Positions 32,012 through 40,345 of a stretch of 64,000 nt of DNA are shown one piece after another; position 1 is the first letter of the stretch; the number at the start of each line of letters is the position of its first letter. This stretch comes from WLMZ01 sp039920665 (GTDB lineage Bacteria; Actinomycetota; Acidimicrobiia; Acidimicrobiales; Ilumatobacteraceae): positions 1 through 64,000 of the forward strand of contig JBDSDH010000027.1 in NCBI GenBank assembly GCA_039920665.1, in the 5' to 3' direction. The notes beneath the pieces are model-generated. The model had not been told where the DNA came from and ran no database searches. It was given only the letters and a program-made list of their open reading frames with translations. Both the position numbers and the translations under genes were made by a program.

Positions 32012-33472
32012 CCACTGTTGATGGAGCGCGTCGGCGATCGTCCGATCCGCGGCGGGAGTGAACTCCGAGTCGAGTCGCCACTGCTCGGTGATCACTGCGA
32101 GCGATGGCCACACTCCTTCAGCAAGCCCCGCCAGAAACGCAGCGCCGAGCGCCGTCGTCTCCTGATCGGTCGGTCGGCGCACGATGACGCCGAGCTGATC
32201 GGCTTGCATCTGCAGCATCGCATCCATCGCCGAGGCGCCGCCGTCGACACGCAGGTCGTGCAAGGTGGTTCCTGACGCAGCCGTCATGGCATCGACCGCA
32301 TCACGCACCTGGAACGTCATTGCCTCGACCACCGCCCGGGCGATGTGGCCACGATTCGTGCCACGCGTGATGCCGATGATCGTGCCCCGAGCATATGGAT
32401 CCCACCACGGGCTCCCGAGTCCTGTGAAAGCCGGGACCACAAAGACGCCTCCGTTGTCGTCGACCGTCGCTGCCAGCGGGCCGACCTGCTCCGCCGAGTC
32501 GATGATCTGGAGTCCGTCTCGCAGCCATTGAACCGCTGCGCCGGTGACGAAGATCGCTCCTTCGAGCGCGTACGTCGTCGTGCCGTCGGCGAGTGTCCAG
32601 GCAACCGTGGTCAGCATCCCGTCCGTGGGAGGGGGACATGTCGCACCGACGTTGAGCAGGACGAAGCTGCCCGTGCCATAGGTGTTCTTGGCCATCCCGG
32701 GCGAAAAGCACGCCTGTCCGAACAGTGCGCTCTGCTGATCGCCGGCGATGCCGGAGATCGGGATACCGGCCGGGATACCGCATCGTTGGCTGGTGACGCC
32801 GAATCGACCGCTGGACGGCCGCACGGCCGGGAGTGATTCGCGTGGAACGTGCAACAACGCGCACAGCTCGTCGTCCCATGCGAGCGCGCGGATGTCGAAC
32901 AGCATCGTGCGACTCGCGTTCGATGAATCCGTGGCGTGCACCTCGCCACCGGTGAGGTTCCACAGCAACCACGCATCGACCGTGCCGAGCGCGAGATCGG
33001 CAGAGGTCTCGACCCCGCCACCGCCTTGGGCGACAGGCCGCAACATCCACTCGAACTTGGTGCCGCTGAAGTACGGGTCGAGGACCAGACCGGTTCGTTC
33101 GCGCACGAGCGGCAGGGATCCGGAAGCAGCGAGCTCGTCGCAGCGTGCTGCAGTGCGACGGTCCTGCCACACGATTGCCCGGTGCAACGGCTCACCGCTG
33201 GCACGGCTCCACGCCACCACCGTCTCACGCTGGTTGGTGATGCCGATCGCCGCGGGCGACACACCGATCGCATCGAGCTGGGCGATCACGTCGTTGAGGG
33301 TTGCCTTGGCTGCATCCCAGATCTCGGCGGCATCGTGCTCGACCCAACCCGGCTGGGGGAAGTATTGGGTGAACTCGCGGTACGACGCGATCGGCTGACG
33401 CCCGTCGGCGAACACGGCTCGGGTGCGGACGCCAGTGGTGCCGGCGTCGAGAGCAAGCACGCAGGCGCTCAT
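31907..33472 (-). CDS. glpK: Glycerol kinase
   Basis: A 521-residue FGGY kinase converting glycerol to sn-glycerol 3-phosphate, the substrate of glpD at 5951-7669. Signatures are LALDAGTTGVRTRAVF, QYFPQPGWVEHDAAEIW, AIGITNQRETVVAW, WQDRRTAARCDEL and TFQVRDAVDAM. The protein is about 20 residues longer than E. coli GlpK. The extra tail (…DPITGVERPVASS) is read from DNA antisense to the ACT gene. A small membrane protein lies 10 bp upstream. Confidence 0.93.
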   Translation of the reverse strand: MSACVLALDAGTTGVRTRAVFADGRQPIASYREFTQYFPQPGWVEHDAAEIWDAAKATLNDVIAQLDAIGVSPAAIGITNQRETVVAWSRASGEPLHRAIVWQDRRTAARCDELAASGSLPLVRERTGLVLDPYFSGTKFEWMLRPVAQGGGGVETSADLALGTVDAWLLWNLTGGEVHATDSSNASRTMLFDIRALAWDDELCALLHVPRESLPAVRPSSGRFGVTSQRCGIPAGIPISGIAGDQQSALFGQACFSPGMAKNTYGTGSFVLLNVGATCPPPTDGMLTTVAWTLADGTTTYALEGAIFVTGAAVQWLRDGLQIIDSAEQVGPLAATVDDNGGVFVVPAFTGLGSPWWDPYARGTIIGITRGTNRGHIARAVVEAMTFQVRDAVDAMTAASGTTLHDLRVDGGASAMDAMLQMQADQLGVIVRRPTDQETTALGAAFLAGLAEGVWPSLAVITEQWRLDSEFTPAADRTIADALHQQWSRAVERSREYAVGDATEERDLDPITGVERPVASS

Positions 33473-33482
33473 GTGCAGTGAC

Positions 33483-33860
33483 TCAGCGCTTCTTCGGCTT
33501 GCGGTGCTGCGGGCCTGTCGAGGTTCGCTTGGTGGGCGCCGGCCTCACCCGCTGCGTTTGGCTCGACGATGTGGCGGATCCACCGCTCGTCGATCCACGA
33601 CTCGTCGTTGCCGGAGCCGTGGCCCGCTCCGAGCGCAGGTCCTTGAACGACTTGCGCTGGTAGCCGAACTTGGCGAGGACCGCTCCGAAGGCGATGTACA
33701 TCGGGCCGCTGACCAGCAGGCCGGCATAGAGACCGACTTCCAGCGTGCGATTGGTGGTCACGAAATAGATGGTCATCGCCACACTGGCGATCACCACGTA
33801 GATCAACCATTCGCGCACGAGTCGGCGCCAGGGCACCGTTCGAGAAGAGTCCCAGGCCAT
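33483..33860 (-). CDS. Small membrane protein with two TM helices
   Basis: A 125-residue protein with two predicted membrane helices (about residues 18-36 and 44-64) followed by a basic, Ser/Thr/Pro-rich cytoplasmic tail ending HRKPKKR. No family recognised with confidence. It lies 10 bp upstream of glpK on the same strand and is probably cotranscribed, which could mean a part in glycerol uptake, but this is only context. A longer open frame antisense to pfkA was not used. Confidence 0.55.
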   Translation of the reverse strand: MAWDSSRTVPWRRLVREWLIYVVIASVAMTIYFVTTNRTLEVGLYAGLLVSGPMYIAFGAVLAKFGYQRKSFKDLRSERATAPATTSRGSTSGGSATSSSQTQRVRPAPTKRTSTGPQHRKPKKR

Positions 33861-33905
33861 GGAGCAGTTCCTACCATGCCGGGGTGGGCCGGCGCACGTT
33901 TGCCA

Positions 33906-33911
33906 TACAGT
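33906..33911 (+). promoter_or_regulatory. -10 box of pfkA, leaderless type
   Basis: TACAGT lies 7 nt before the ATG at 33919, with no ribosome-binding site. Confidence 0.45.
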
Positions 33912-33918
33912 CGACGCC

Positions 33919-34953
33919 ATGCGAGTTGGACTCCTCACCGGCGGCGGCGATTGTCCCGGACTGAATGCGGTCATCCGCGCCGTCGTGCGCAAGGGCGAAA
34001 TGGTGCACGGAGACGAGATCATTGGGTTTCTCGACGCATGGGACGGTGTGATCGAACGCAAGACGATGCCGCTCGATGTGCGCTCACTGCGGGGCATGCT
34101 GCCCAAGGGCGGCACCCTGCTCGGCACCAAGCGAGGTAGCCCGTACGACGTACCGGGCAACCCCGAACGGGTGGCCGAAACGTTCGACGAGATGGGCCTC
34201 GATGCACTGATCGTGGTCGGTGGTAACGGCTCACTCTCCGTCGCATCGGCGTTGTACGAGGACTTCGGTCTGCCGATCATCGGCGTCCCGAAAACCATCG
34301 ACAACGACATCGTCGGTACCGATGCGACGTTCGGATTCAACACGGCGGTGCAGATTGCCACCGATGCGATCGACCGACTGCACACCACAGCCGAGAGCCA
34401 CGACCGGGTGATGGTCGTCGAGGTCATGGGCCGTCATTCCGGTTGGATTGCAACCCACGCCGGGATCGCCGGCGGGGCGACCGTGATCCTGATCCCGGAA
34501 AAGCCCTTCGACGTCGATGAGGTGTGCGCGATCCTGCAAGCCCGCCACGAGCGCGGTCGGTATGCATCGATCGTGGTCGTCGCCGAGGGGGCCGAACCGG
34601 CGGACGGCGTCATGCCGGGCCGAGACAAGATCTACGACCAATTCGGTCACGTCCGGCTGCACGGCGTCGCCAACCTGCTCGCCCCCGAGATCGAGGCCCG
34701 CACCGGATTCGAGACCCGCGTGGTCCTGCTCGGCCACGTGCAGCGCGGGGGTACCCCGTCGGCATTCGACCGGGTGCTCGCAACTCGCTATGGCGTCGAC
34801 GCGATCGATGCGGTTCACCGAGGCGCTTGGGGCCAGATGACTGCGCTGATCGGCGACAGGATGGGCCTTGTCCCACTCGGCACCGCAGCCGGAAAAACGC
34901 GCCCGGTCGATCTGCACCTCTATGAAGACGTGGCGTCGGTCTTCTTCGGCTGA
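33919..34953 (+). CDS. pfkA: 6-phosphofructokinase
   Basis: A 344-residue PfkA-family enzyme phosphorylating fructose 6-phosphate in glycolysis. VGLLTGGGDCPGLNAVIR is the phosphate-binding loop, VVGGNGSLS the donor site, PKTIDNDIVGTDATFGF the catalytic loop and EVMGRHSGWIA the sugar site. A Gly at the position equal to E. coli G104 argues for ATP, while Lys in PKTIDND is the residue seen in pyrophosphate enzymes. This mixed pair is known in actinobacterial ATP enzymes, so ATP is favoured. It is monocistronic. Confidence 0.92.
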   Translation: MRVGLLTGGGDCPGLNAVIRAVVRKGEMVHGDEIIGFLDAWDGVIERKTMPLDVRSLRGMLPKGGTLLGTKRGSPYDVPGNPERVAETFDEMGLDALIVVGGNGSLSVASALYEDFGLPIIGVPKTIDNDIVGTDATFGFNTAVQIATDAIDRLHTTAESHDRVMVVEVMGRHSGWIATHAGIAGGATVILIPEKPFDVDEVCAILQARHERGRYASIVVVAEGAEPADGVMPGRDKIYDQFGHVRLHGVANLLAPEIEARTGFETRVVLLGHVQRGGTPSAFDRVLATRYGVDAIDAVHRGAWGQMTALIGDRMGLVPLGTAAGKTRPVDLHLYEDVASVFFG

Positions 34954-34964
34954 TCAACTGCTCT

Positions 34965-34997
34965 CACGACTCGCACGACTCGCACGACTCGCACGAC
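34965..34997. repeat. 9-bp tandem repeat, 3.7 copies
   Basis: CACGACTCG is repeated in the gap between pfkA and the convergent lpqB-like gene. No hairpin terminator is seen there. Confidence 0.8.
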
Positions 34998-34998
34998 C

Positions 34999-35625
34999 TC
35001 AGCCTTCGACGGGTGAGGGCACCGCCGGGAAGTCGGGCTGGGTGCTCTGCACGAAACCTGGGTAGTCGTACACCGACAACGGCGTCCCTTGCAGTTCGCC
35101 ATCGCCGGTCGGCCACTGCAAGTTCTGGCCGCTCACGCGCAGTTCGACGCTGCGGACCCCAGGCACCTCCGAAGTCGTGAACACGATCTGGGCAACTGCG
35201 TCGACAAGCGAACTCCGTGACAACGCGAGCAGCTCGTCGGTGACATCGACAACGGCCGTGCCATCGGCCTGCACGATGGCAGCCCGCAACTGGAGACCCT
35301 CTGGAATCGCCGTCCGCAGTCGAGCATCGGTCTCCGCGATCGTCAGCGCACCGAACAACGACGTCAGCCGCTGGGTTACCGAGTCGCCGACATCGCGAGT
35401 GGACGAACGCAGCAGACGGTTGCCGCCGCTTGCCTCGGGAGCGAGCAGATAGATCCGGTCACTGCCGGTAGAGGTGCTCACGGGTTGAGCCGCCGGTGCG
35501 ACCAGGACACCCCGGTCGGCCTCACCGATCGGACGCGGATCGGTGTCGTTGCTGATCCCGCACGACGTGAGCACGAGGCCGATCGTCAGCGTGACGATGA
35601 GACGCTTTCGACGTCGACTGCTCAC
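34999..35625 (-). CDS. GerMN-domain lipoprotein, LpqB-like (short)
   Basis: A 208-residue lipoprotein (signal ending LVLTSC, Cys22) with a GerMN domain (about residues 85-175). It occupies the place of lpqB behind mtrB, with an ATGA overlap. Mycobacterial LpqB is near 580 residues and carries a propeller after the GerMN part. Here only the GerMN part exists, so it is a minimal or shortened LpqB. LpqB in mycobacteria modulates MtrB activity at the outer face of the membrane; the same role is inferred. Confidence 0.75.
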   Translation of the reverse strand: MSSRRRKRLIVTLTIGLVLTSCGISNDTDPRPIGEADRGVLVAPAAQPVSTSTGSDRIYLLAPEASGGNRLLRSSTRDVGDSVTQRLTSLFGALTIAETDARLRTAIPEGLQLRAAIVQADGTAVVDVTDELLALSRSSLVDAVAQIVFTTSEVPGVRSVELRVSGQNLQWPTGDGELQGTPLSVYDYPGFVQSTQPDFPAVPSPVEG

Positions 35626-37088
35626 ATTCCCACCTCTTCAGCCGGAAGTTCGATGACGAATCGCGCCCCGGGCGTTCCGTCGCGGCGATCCTCGATGCGC
35701 ACTCGGCCACCGTGGAGGCGAATGTGTTCATCGACGAGCGCCAGGCCGAGTCCGGCGCCGTCGCTCGAGCTGCGGCGGCCAGCGACCGCCCCACGCGCGA
35801 ACCGCTCGAAGACCAGCCCGCGCTCCTCGACCGGCACACCGGCCCCATGGTCCTCGACAGCAATCCAGACGTGGCCGATCGGCTCGCCGTCGTTGTCGGC
35901 CTCCGACACGGTGATCTCCGGTTCACCTCCGCCGTGCAACCGGGCATTGTCGATCAGGTTGGCGATCACACGCGCCAACCGACGGCGATCGACGTGCATC
36001 ACGAAGTTCTCGGCGCGATCCGAAACGGTGATCGGGGTCGACGGCAGACTGCTGACCGCCACGGCTTGGCGAACGAACTCGGCGACCAAGAGGTCTTCGA
36101 GGTGCAGTCGGATTGCGCCCGCATCGAAGCGGGAGATCTCGAGCAGGTCCTCGACCAGACCCTGGAATCGGGACACATCGGCGACCAACAGGTCGAGCGC
36201 GGCTTGCGCGCGTTCGGGCATCTCGTCGCGACGCGAGTGCATCACCTCGACCGAAGCGGCCAGCGTCATCAGCGGCGATCGCAACTCGTGGCTGACATCA
36301 CTCGCAAACCGGGCGTCGCGCTCGACCCGAGCCTGCAGGGCAGCCGCCATGTCGTTGAACGAATTGGCGAGCAGGCGCAGATCCTGGTCGTCGGTGATCT
36401 CGAGTCGGGTGTCGAGTCGGCCGCCGGCGATCGCCTTCGCTGCCTGGGCAGCGTCGCCGAGGGGCCGCACCGCTCGACGCGAGGCCACAGCGCCGAGCAC
36501 CGCCCCGAACAGTGTCGTGATGAACCCTGCGAACATCAATGACAGGCCGACACTGCGGAGGGTGTCCTTGATCTCGGTGAGGCTGAAGAACTCGAAATAC
36601 AATGCGTTCACCTCCGGGAGCGGCACGCCCACGACGAGCACCTGTTTGCCCTCGACCGAGATGATCATCCGCGATGGGGTGCCGCCCGTGCCCCCACCTG
36701 ATCCACCGACATCAGCGATCAGACGAGCCGGCAGCACGCTCTCGCCGAACCGGTTGTCTCCCGGTGTCCACGATCCTCGGTAGTTGAGCAGCGGACGCTG
36801 GATCCCGATTTCGGCCAGAGCGTCCAGCGCCTCCTGGGCGGTCGCCGGCTGCGAACGCAATCGACTCAGCGCCTGACTTGCGTCGCGATAGGACTGCTCC
36901 ACGGCTGCTCGGTCGCGCTGCTTCAGCAGCGTCGACTTGGTGAAGGTGTATGTGATGGTCGCCAGGAACATCGACAGGGCGAGGAAGCCGACGCTGAAGG
37001 TCAGCAGGATCCGCGTCCGCAGTCCAACCCGCTGGGGTCGCATCCGAGCAAGCGCATACCGAGCTCGGGACCACCACGAAGTACTCAC
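35622..37088 (-). CDS. mtrB: Sensor histidine kinase, MtrB-type
   Basis: A 488-residue kinase. It has two membrane helices (about residues 24-48 and 175-200) around an extracytoplasmic region, a HAMP linker, a HisKA helix FASDVSHELRSPLMTLA with phospho-acceptor His267, and a HATPase domain with LIDNARLHGGG and DGAGLGLALVDEHI. MtrB controls cell-wall and osmotic genes with MtrA in actinobacteria. The GTG start lies 36 bp after the mtrA stop, and its stop overlaps the lpqB-like gene. Confidence 0.9.
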   Translation of the reverse strand: MSTSWWSRARYALARMRPQRVGLRTRILLTFSVGFLALSMFLATITYTFTKSTLLKQRDRAAVEQSYRDASQALSRLRSQPATAQEALDALAEIGIQRPLLNYRGSWTPGDNRFGESVLPARLIADVGGSGGGTGGTPSRMIISVEGKQVLVVGVPLPEVNALYFEFFSLTEIKDTLRSVGLSLMFAGFITTLFGAVLGAVASRRAVRPLGDAAQAAKAIAGGRLDTRLEITDDQDLRLLANSFNDMAAALQARVERDARFASDVSHELRSPLMTLAASVEVMHSRRDEMPERAQAALDLLVADVSRFQGLVEDLLEISRFDAGAIRLHLEDLLVAEFVRQAVAVSSLPSTPITVSDRAENFVMHVDRRRLARVIANLIDNARLHGGGEPEITVSEADNDGEPIGHVWIAVEDHGAGVPVEERGLVFERFARGAVAGRRSSSDGAGLGLALVDEHIRLHGGRVRIEDRRDGTPGARFVIELPAEEVGM

Positions 37089-37124
37089 GTCCAGCGCATC
37101 ACTGCGAGCATCCCAGGTGCGGTC

Positions 37125-37805
37125 TCACGCCTGGAGGCGGTAGCCCAGACCTCGAACCGTGACGACGTGGCGCGGGTTCGCTGCGTCGGCTTCGACCTTG
37201 GTGCGCAACCGGCGGATATGGACATCGACCAACCGCCCATCGCCGAAGTAGTCGTAACCCCAGACCTTGTCGAGCAGGGACTCGCGGCTGAACACCCGAC
37301 CCGGGTTCTGGCCGAGTTCGACCAGCAGCCTGAACTCGGTCTTGGTGAGATGCAGTTCGACGCCGGCACGCAGAACCTTGCCCTCGTCGGGGATGATCTC
37401 GAGATCGCCGAAGATCAGCTTGGTGTGACCGGGACTCATGGGTCGGATTCGACGCAACAGGGCGCGGATCCGGGCCGACAGTTCCTTCGGTGCGAACGGC
37501 TTGGTCAGGTAGTCGTCGGCGCCGGCTTCGAGCCCGGCGACGATGTCGTGGGTGTCGGCGCGTGCCGTCACCATCACGATCGGAAGATCGCTGGTCTTGC
37601 GCAAGTGGCGACACAGCTCGAAACCATCGATGCCCGGCAGCATGATGTCGATCAGCACGACGTCGGGGACCGCCCGGTGGAACAGCTCGATCGCCTCCTC
37701 GCCGCTGCCTGCCTCGTCGACGGTCCAGCCTTCGTCCTCGAGGGCCAGCTTGACGGCCGTTCGGATGCGTTCGTCGTCTTCGACGGTCAGAATGCGGGTT
37801 CCCAC
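37125..37805 (-). CDS. mtrA: Response regulator, MtrA-type (OmpR family)
   Basis: A 226-residue regulator. The receiver domain has the acidic pair Asp10/Asp11, phospho-acceptor Asp53 (VVLIDIMLPGIDGFEL) and Lys102 (YLTKPF). The C-terminal winged helix contains LHLTKTEFRLLVELGQNPG and VDVHIRRLRTKVEAD. The partner kinase is mtrB downstream. GTG 37805 is preceded by TACACT (8 nt), so it can be transcribed separately from the phosphatase gene 23 bp upstream. Confidence 0.93.
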   Translation of the reverse strand: MGTRILTVEDDERIRTAVKLALEDEGWTVDEAGSGEEAIELFHRAVPDVVLIDIMLPGIDGFELCRHLRKTSDLPIVMVTARADTHDIVAGLEAGADDYLTKPFAPKELSARIRALLRRIRPMSPGHTKLIFGDLEIIPDEGKVLRAGVELHLTKTEFRLLVELGQNPGRVFSRESLLDKVWGYDYFGDGRLVDVHIRRLRTKVEADAANPRHVVTVRGLGYRLQA

Positions 37806-37813
37806 GAGGCGTC

Positions 37814-37819
37814 AGTGTA
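37814..37819 (-). promoter_or_regulatory. -10 box of mtrA, leaderless type
   Basis: Minus-strand TACACT lies 8 nt before the GTG of mtrA. Confidence 0.4.
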
Positions 37820-37828
37820 GATGCCCGG

Positions 37829-38665
37829 TCAGCCGCGAAGCCGCACCGTCGCGGCCAATCGGTCGGCCTGAGCGATCAGGGTCTGCATCGGCTCGAACAG
37901 AGCGGGATTGCTGGCCAACACCTGGGCTGGTCGCACGGGCGCGCCGCTGAAGTCGCCGAGCAAACAGCCCGACTCGATCGCGATCAGTTGACCAGCAGCG
38001 AGATCCCATGGGCCCAGATGCTCCTCGAAGTAGACATCGACTCGCCCGGCCGCGACGTAGCAGAGATCGGCGGCGGCAGCGCCGAGACGGCGAATGTCGC
38101 GAACCTCGCCGAGGATGTGCTGCAGCCGTCCGATCTGGATCCGGCGGTTGTCGGCGTGGTAGCTGAATCCGGTGGCGACGAGCGCAGAGGAGAGATCGGC
38201 AGTGGTGCTGCACCGGGTCGGCTCGCCGTTGACCGTGGCACCCCTGCCACGTTCGGCGGAGAACATCTCGTTGGTCGCCGGCACGTAGACCGCAGCGGCG
38301 AAGGCGCCGTGCTCGTCACACGCGGCAATCGACACGTTGTAGCCGGCCAGACCGTAGAAGAAGTTCGTGGTGCCGTCGATCGGGTCGATCAGCCAGTGCA
38401 CGCCACTCGTGCCGGAGTCGGCCGTGCCTTCCTCGCCGATGATGCCGTCGTCGGGTCGTGCGGTGCGGATTTCGCCGACGATCATCTCCTCCGAGCGGCG
38501 GTCGAATTCGGTGACCATGTCGGTTGCGCTGGACTTGGTGTCGACGTCTCCTGCGCCGGTGCGTCGACCGGCTGCGATCATCAGCCCGGCACGTCGGGCG
38601 AGGTCGGCAGCCAACTCACGGAGTTCGGTGCCGAGTGGATGTACGTCCGCAGGCTCTGAACTCAT
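37829..38665 (-). CDS. Inositol monophosphatase-family phosphatase
   Basis: A 278-residue Mg-dependent phosphatase. GIIGEEGTADSG, VHWLIDPIDGTTNFFYGL and HLGPWDLAAGQLIAIESG are the three metal and substrate motifs of the IMPase fold. Substrates may include inositol 1-phosphate, histidinol phosphate or PAP; the PimB homologue in the window makes a need for inositol plausible. It overlaps a small membrane protein gene by ATGA and precedes mtrA by 23 bp. Confidence 0.87.
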   Translation of the reverse strand: MSSEPADVHPLGTELRELAADLARRAGLMIAAGRRTGAGDVDTKSSATDMVTEFDRRSEEMIVGEIRTARPDDGIIGEEGTADSGTSGVHWLIDPIDGTTNFFYGLAGYNVSIAACDEHGAFAAAVYVPATNEMFSAERGRGATVNGEPTRCSTTADLSSALVATGFSYHADNRRIQIGRLQHILGEVRDIRRLGAAAADLCYVAAGRVDVYFEEHLGPWDLAAGQLIAIESGCLLGDFSGAPVRPAQVLASNPALFEPMQTLIAQADRLAATVRLRG

Positions 38666-38964
38666 CGGGGGCGCCGCGACGGGCCAGATCCGTCGGAGCG
38701 CTTGTCCTCGATGTCTTTCCACTCACCGACAGCCCGCAGGACCAACACGGCGACCACGGCCATGCCGACGCCGGCCGCAACTGCTCCGATCAGGGCGCCC
38801 AGGCCGCGCCCGGTGGCGCACTCCCCATCGCACTGGACCCGAACCAGGCTGTAGCCGATCAACCCGCCGGCCAACCCACCGAGCAGGATCGCAACGAATG
38901 CTGCGACTCGGGCAGCAGGAGGGGGCAGCGCGGAGAGCGGCCGCTGGTCGGGTTCTACAGGCAC
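38662..38964 (-). CDS. Small two-TM membrane protein
   Basis: A 100-residue protein with two membrane helices rich in Gly and Ala (about residues 18-40 and 55-80), a short loop containing two cysteines (VQCDGECATG) and a basic C-terminus. No family recognised. The GTG at 38964 has TACGAT 6 nt upstream and is the chosen start. It is the first gene of the operon leading to the phosphatase and mtrA. Confidence 0.6.
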   Translation of the reverse strand: MPVEPDQRPLSALPPPAARVAAFVAILLGGLAGGLIGYSLVRVQCDGECATGRGLGALIGAVAAGVGMAVVAVLVLRAVGEWKDIEDKRSDGSGPSRRPR

Positions 38965-38970
38965 TCCGCC

Positions 38971-38976
38971 ATCGTA
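38971..38976 (-). promoter_or_regulatory. -10 box of the small membrane protein gene, leaderless type
   Basis: Minus-strand TACGAT lies 6 nt before the GTG at 38964. Confidence 0.4.
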
Positions 38977-39027
38977 CGGCCGAGCGTCCCGATCGACAGC
39001 AGGCCTGGCGTGGCGACCGTCTCGGCA

Positions 39028-39033
39028 TAGGCT
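39028..39033 (+). promoter_or_regulatory. -10 box of the mannosyltransferase gene, leaderless type
   Basis: TAGGCT lies 6 nt before the GTG at 39040. Confidence 0.4.
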
Positions 39034-39039
39034 GCCGGA

Positions 39040-39780
39040 GTGCGTGCTGTGGCCATCGTTCCCACCTACAACGAAGCAGACAACATCGAGAAGCTGTGCC
39101 GAGCGATCCGCACCAACACCCCCGACGTCGGCATCCTCGTGGTCGACGACAACAGCCCTGACGGCACCGCCGAGATCGTCGAGTTGTTGGTCGATGAGCT
39201 CGGCGACATCGCCGTGTTGCATCGGCCCGGCAAGAGTGGACTGGGAGCGGCCTACCGCGCTGGCATCCGTCGGGCCATCGACGACGGCGCAGAGATCTGC
39301 ATCCAGATCGACGCGGATTTCTCCCATGACCCGGTCATGATCCCGGCGCTCGTGTCGGCGGTCGAACACGGCGCCGACCTCGCCCTCGGAAGCCGCTACG
39401 TACCCGGTGGGATCACCGAGAACTGGCCCCGCAAACGTCGAGCGCTTTCGCGTTGGGCCAACCGCTACGCGGCTGGAGTTCTCGGGCTGGCCGTCAACGA
39501 TGCCACCGCCGGCTACCGGGCGTACAGCAGTGCCGCGCTGGTCGACAAGATGCAGTTCGAGACGGTGCGAGCCAACGGCTACGGATTCCAGGTCGAGATG
39601 ACCCACCGCCTCGTGCGCGCCGGAGGGCGGATCGTCGAGATTCCGATCGTCTTCCGTGACCGCACCGAGGGTGTCTCCAAGATGTCGCAAGGGATCATCC
39701 AAGAGGGGTTCGTGATGGTGATCCGCCTGTGGGCGCAAGATCATCGCGGCCGACGCGAGCGCCGCCGCTCCGGCGGCTGA
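39040..39780 (+). CDS. Polyprenol-phosphate mannosyltransferase (GT2, DPM1-like)
   Basis: A 246-residue GT2 enzyme. AIVPTYNEADNIEKLCRAI, ILVVDDNSPDGTAEIV, RPGKSGLGAAYRAG and QIDADFSHDP (the DxD metal site) identify the Dpm1/Ppm1 branch, which moves mannose from GDP-mannose to polyprenol phosphate at the inner membrane face. The lipid-linked mannose would serve extracytoplasmic mannosyltransferases and so complements PimB. It has no membrane domain, unlike fused actinobacterial Ppm1 proteins. Confidence 0.9.
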   Translation: MRAVAIVPTYNEADNIEKLCRAIRTNTPDVGILVVDDNSPDGTAEIVELLVDELGDIAVLHRPGKSGLGAAYRAGIRRAIDDGAEICIQIDADFSHDPVMIPALVSAVEHGADLALGSRYVPGGITENWPRKRRALSRWANRYAAGVLGLAVNDATAGYRAYSSAALVDKMQFETVRANGYGFQVEMTHRLVRAGGRIVEIPIVFRDRTEGVSKMSQGIIQEGFVMVIRLWAQDHRGRRERRRSGG

Positions 39781-39850
39781 TCGCTTCCCGATCTGCCGGA
39801 TGGGGCCGCAGCTCCGTCCCCACCGTTGGTTCACCTGCGAGACTGCGACC

Positions 39851-40345
39851 ATGCGCAGCTTCCTCGTCGGTGGTGGATTGATCGTCGTCGACAACCGACT
39901 CCTGCTTGCCGCCAATCGCCGCCGTCAGGGAACGCTCGAGTGGACCCCGCCGGGTGGCGTGATCGACGAGGGCGAGACGATCACGGCCGGCATCACCCGC
40001 GAGGTGTTCGAAGAGACCGGTCTGGCCGTTCCCGAATGGAAGGGCGGTCAGCACTACACCGTCACGGTCCACGCTCCGGACATGGGGTGGCAGATGTCGG
40101 TCGAGTCGTGGTTCTCCGACGTCGCCTCGGGAGAGATTTCGCTGAATGATCCGGACCGCATCGTCGAGCACGCCGAATTCGTCGACCTCGCTCAGGTCGA
40201 GGCCCTGCTGACGGACTCGCCGTTGTGGGTCAAGCTGCCGATCCTGGCCTGGTTGGCGGCGGGCATGGTGCCGGTCGAGCGGTTCGAGTTCGTCGTCCAT
40301 GGCGCCGATCGAGCCACCGCCAGGGTCGAACAGCGTTTCCCATGA
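39851..40345 (+). CDS. NUDIX hydrolase
   Basis: A 164-residue NUDIX protein. The box runs from GGVIDEGETITAGITREVF into EETG (about residues 35-57), matching G-x5-E-x7-REUxEExGU with all catalytic glutamates. Substrate is unknown; sanitising oxidised nucleotides would suit its coupling to the DNA polymerase gene dinB, whose ATG overlaps its stop. Confidence 0.85.
   Translation: MRSFLVGGGLIVVDNRLLLAANRRRQGTLEWTPPGGVIDEGETITAGITREVFEETGLAVPEWKGGQHYTVTVHAPDMGWQMSVESWFSDVASGEISLNDPDRIVEHAEFVDLAQVEALLTDSPLWVKLPILAWLAAGMVPVERFEFVVHGADRATARVEQRFP

Noticed and set aside
34965..34997. 9-bp repeat as a CRISPR-like or regulatory array
   Set aside because: Units are contiguous with no spacers; it is simple slippage.
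40325..40340. TCGAACAGCGTTTCCC before dinB as a LexA box
   Set aside because: Only the left half matches; it lies in NUDIX coding sequence and dinB is translationally coupled to that gene.
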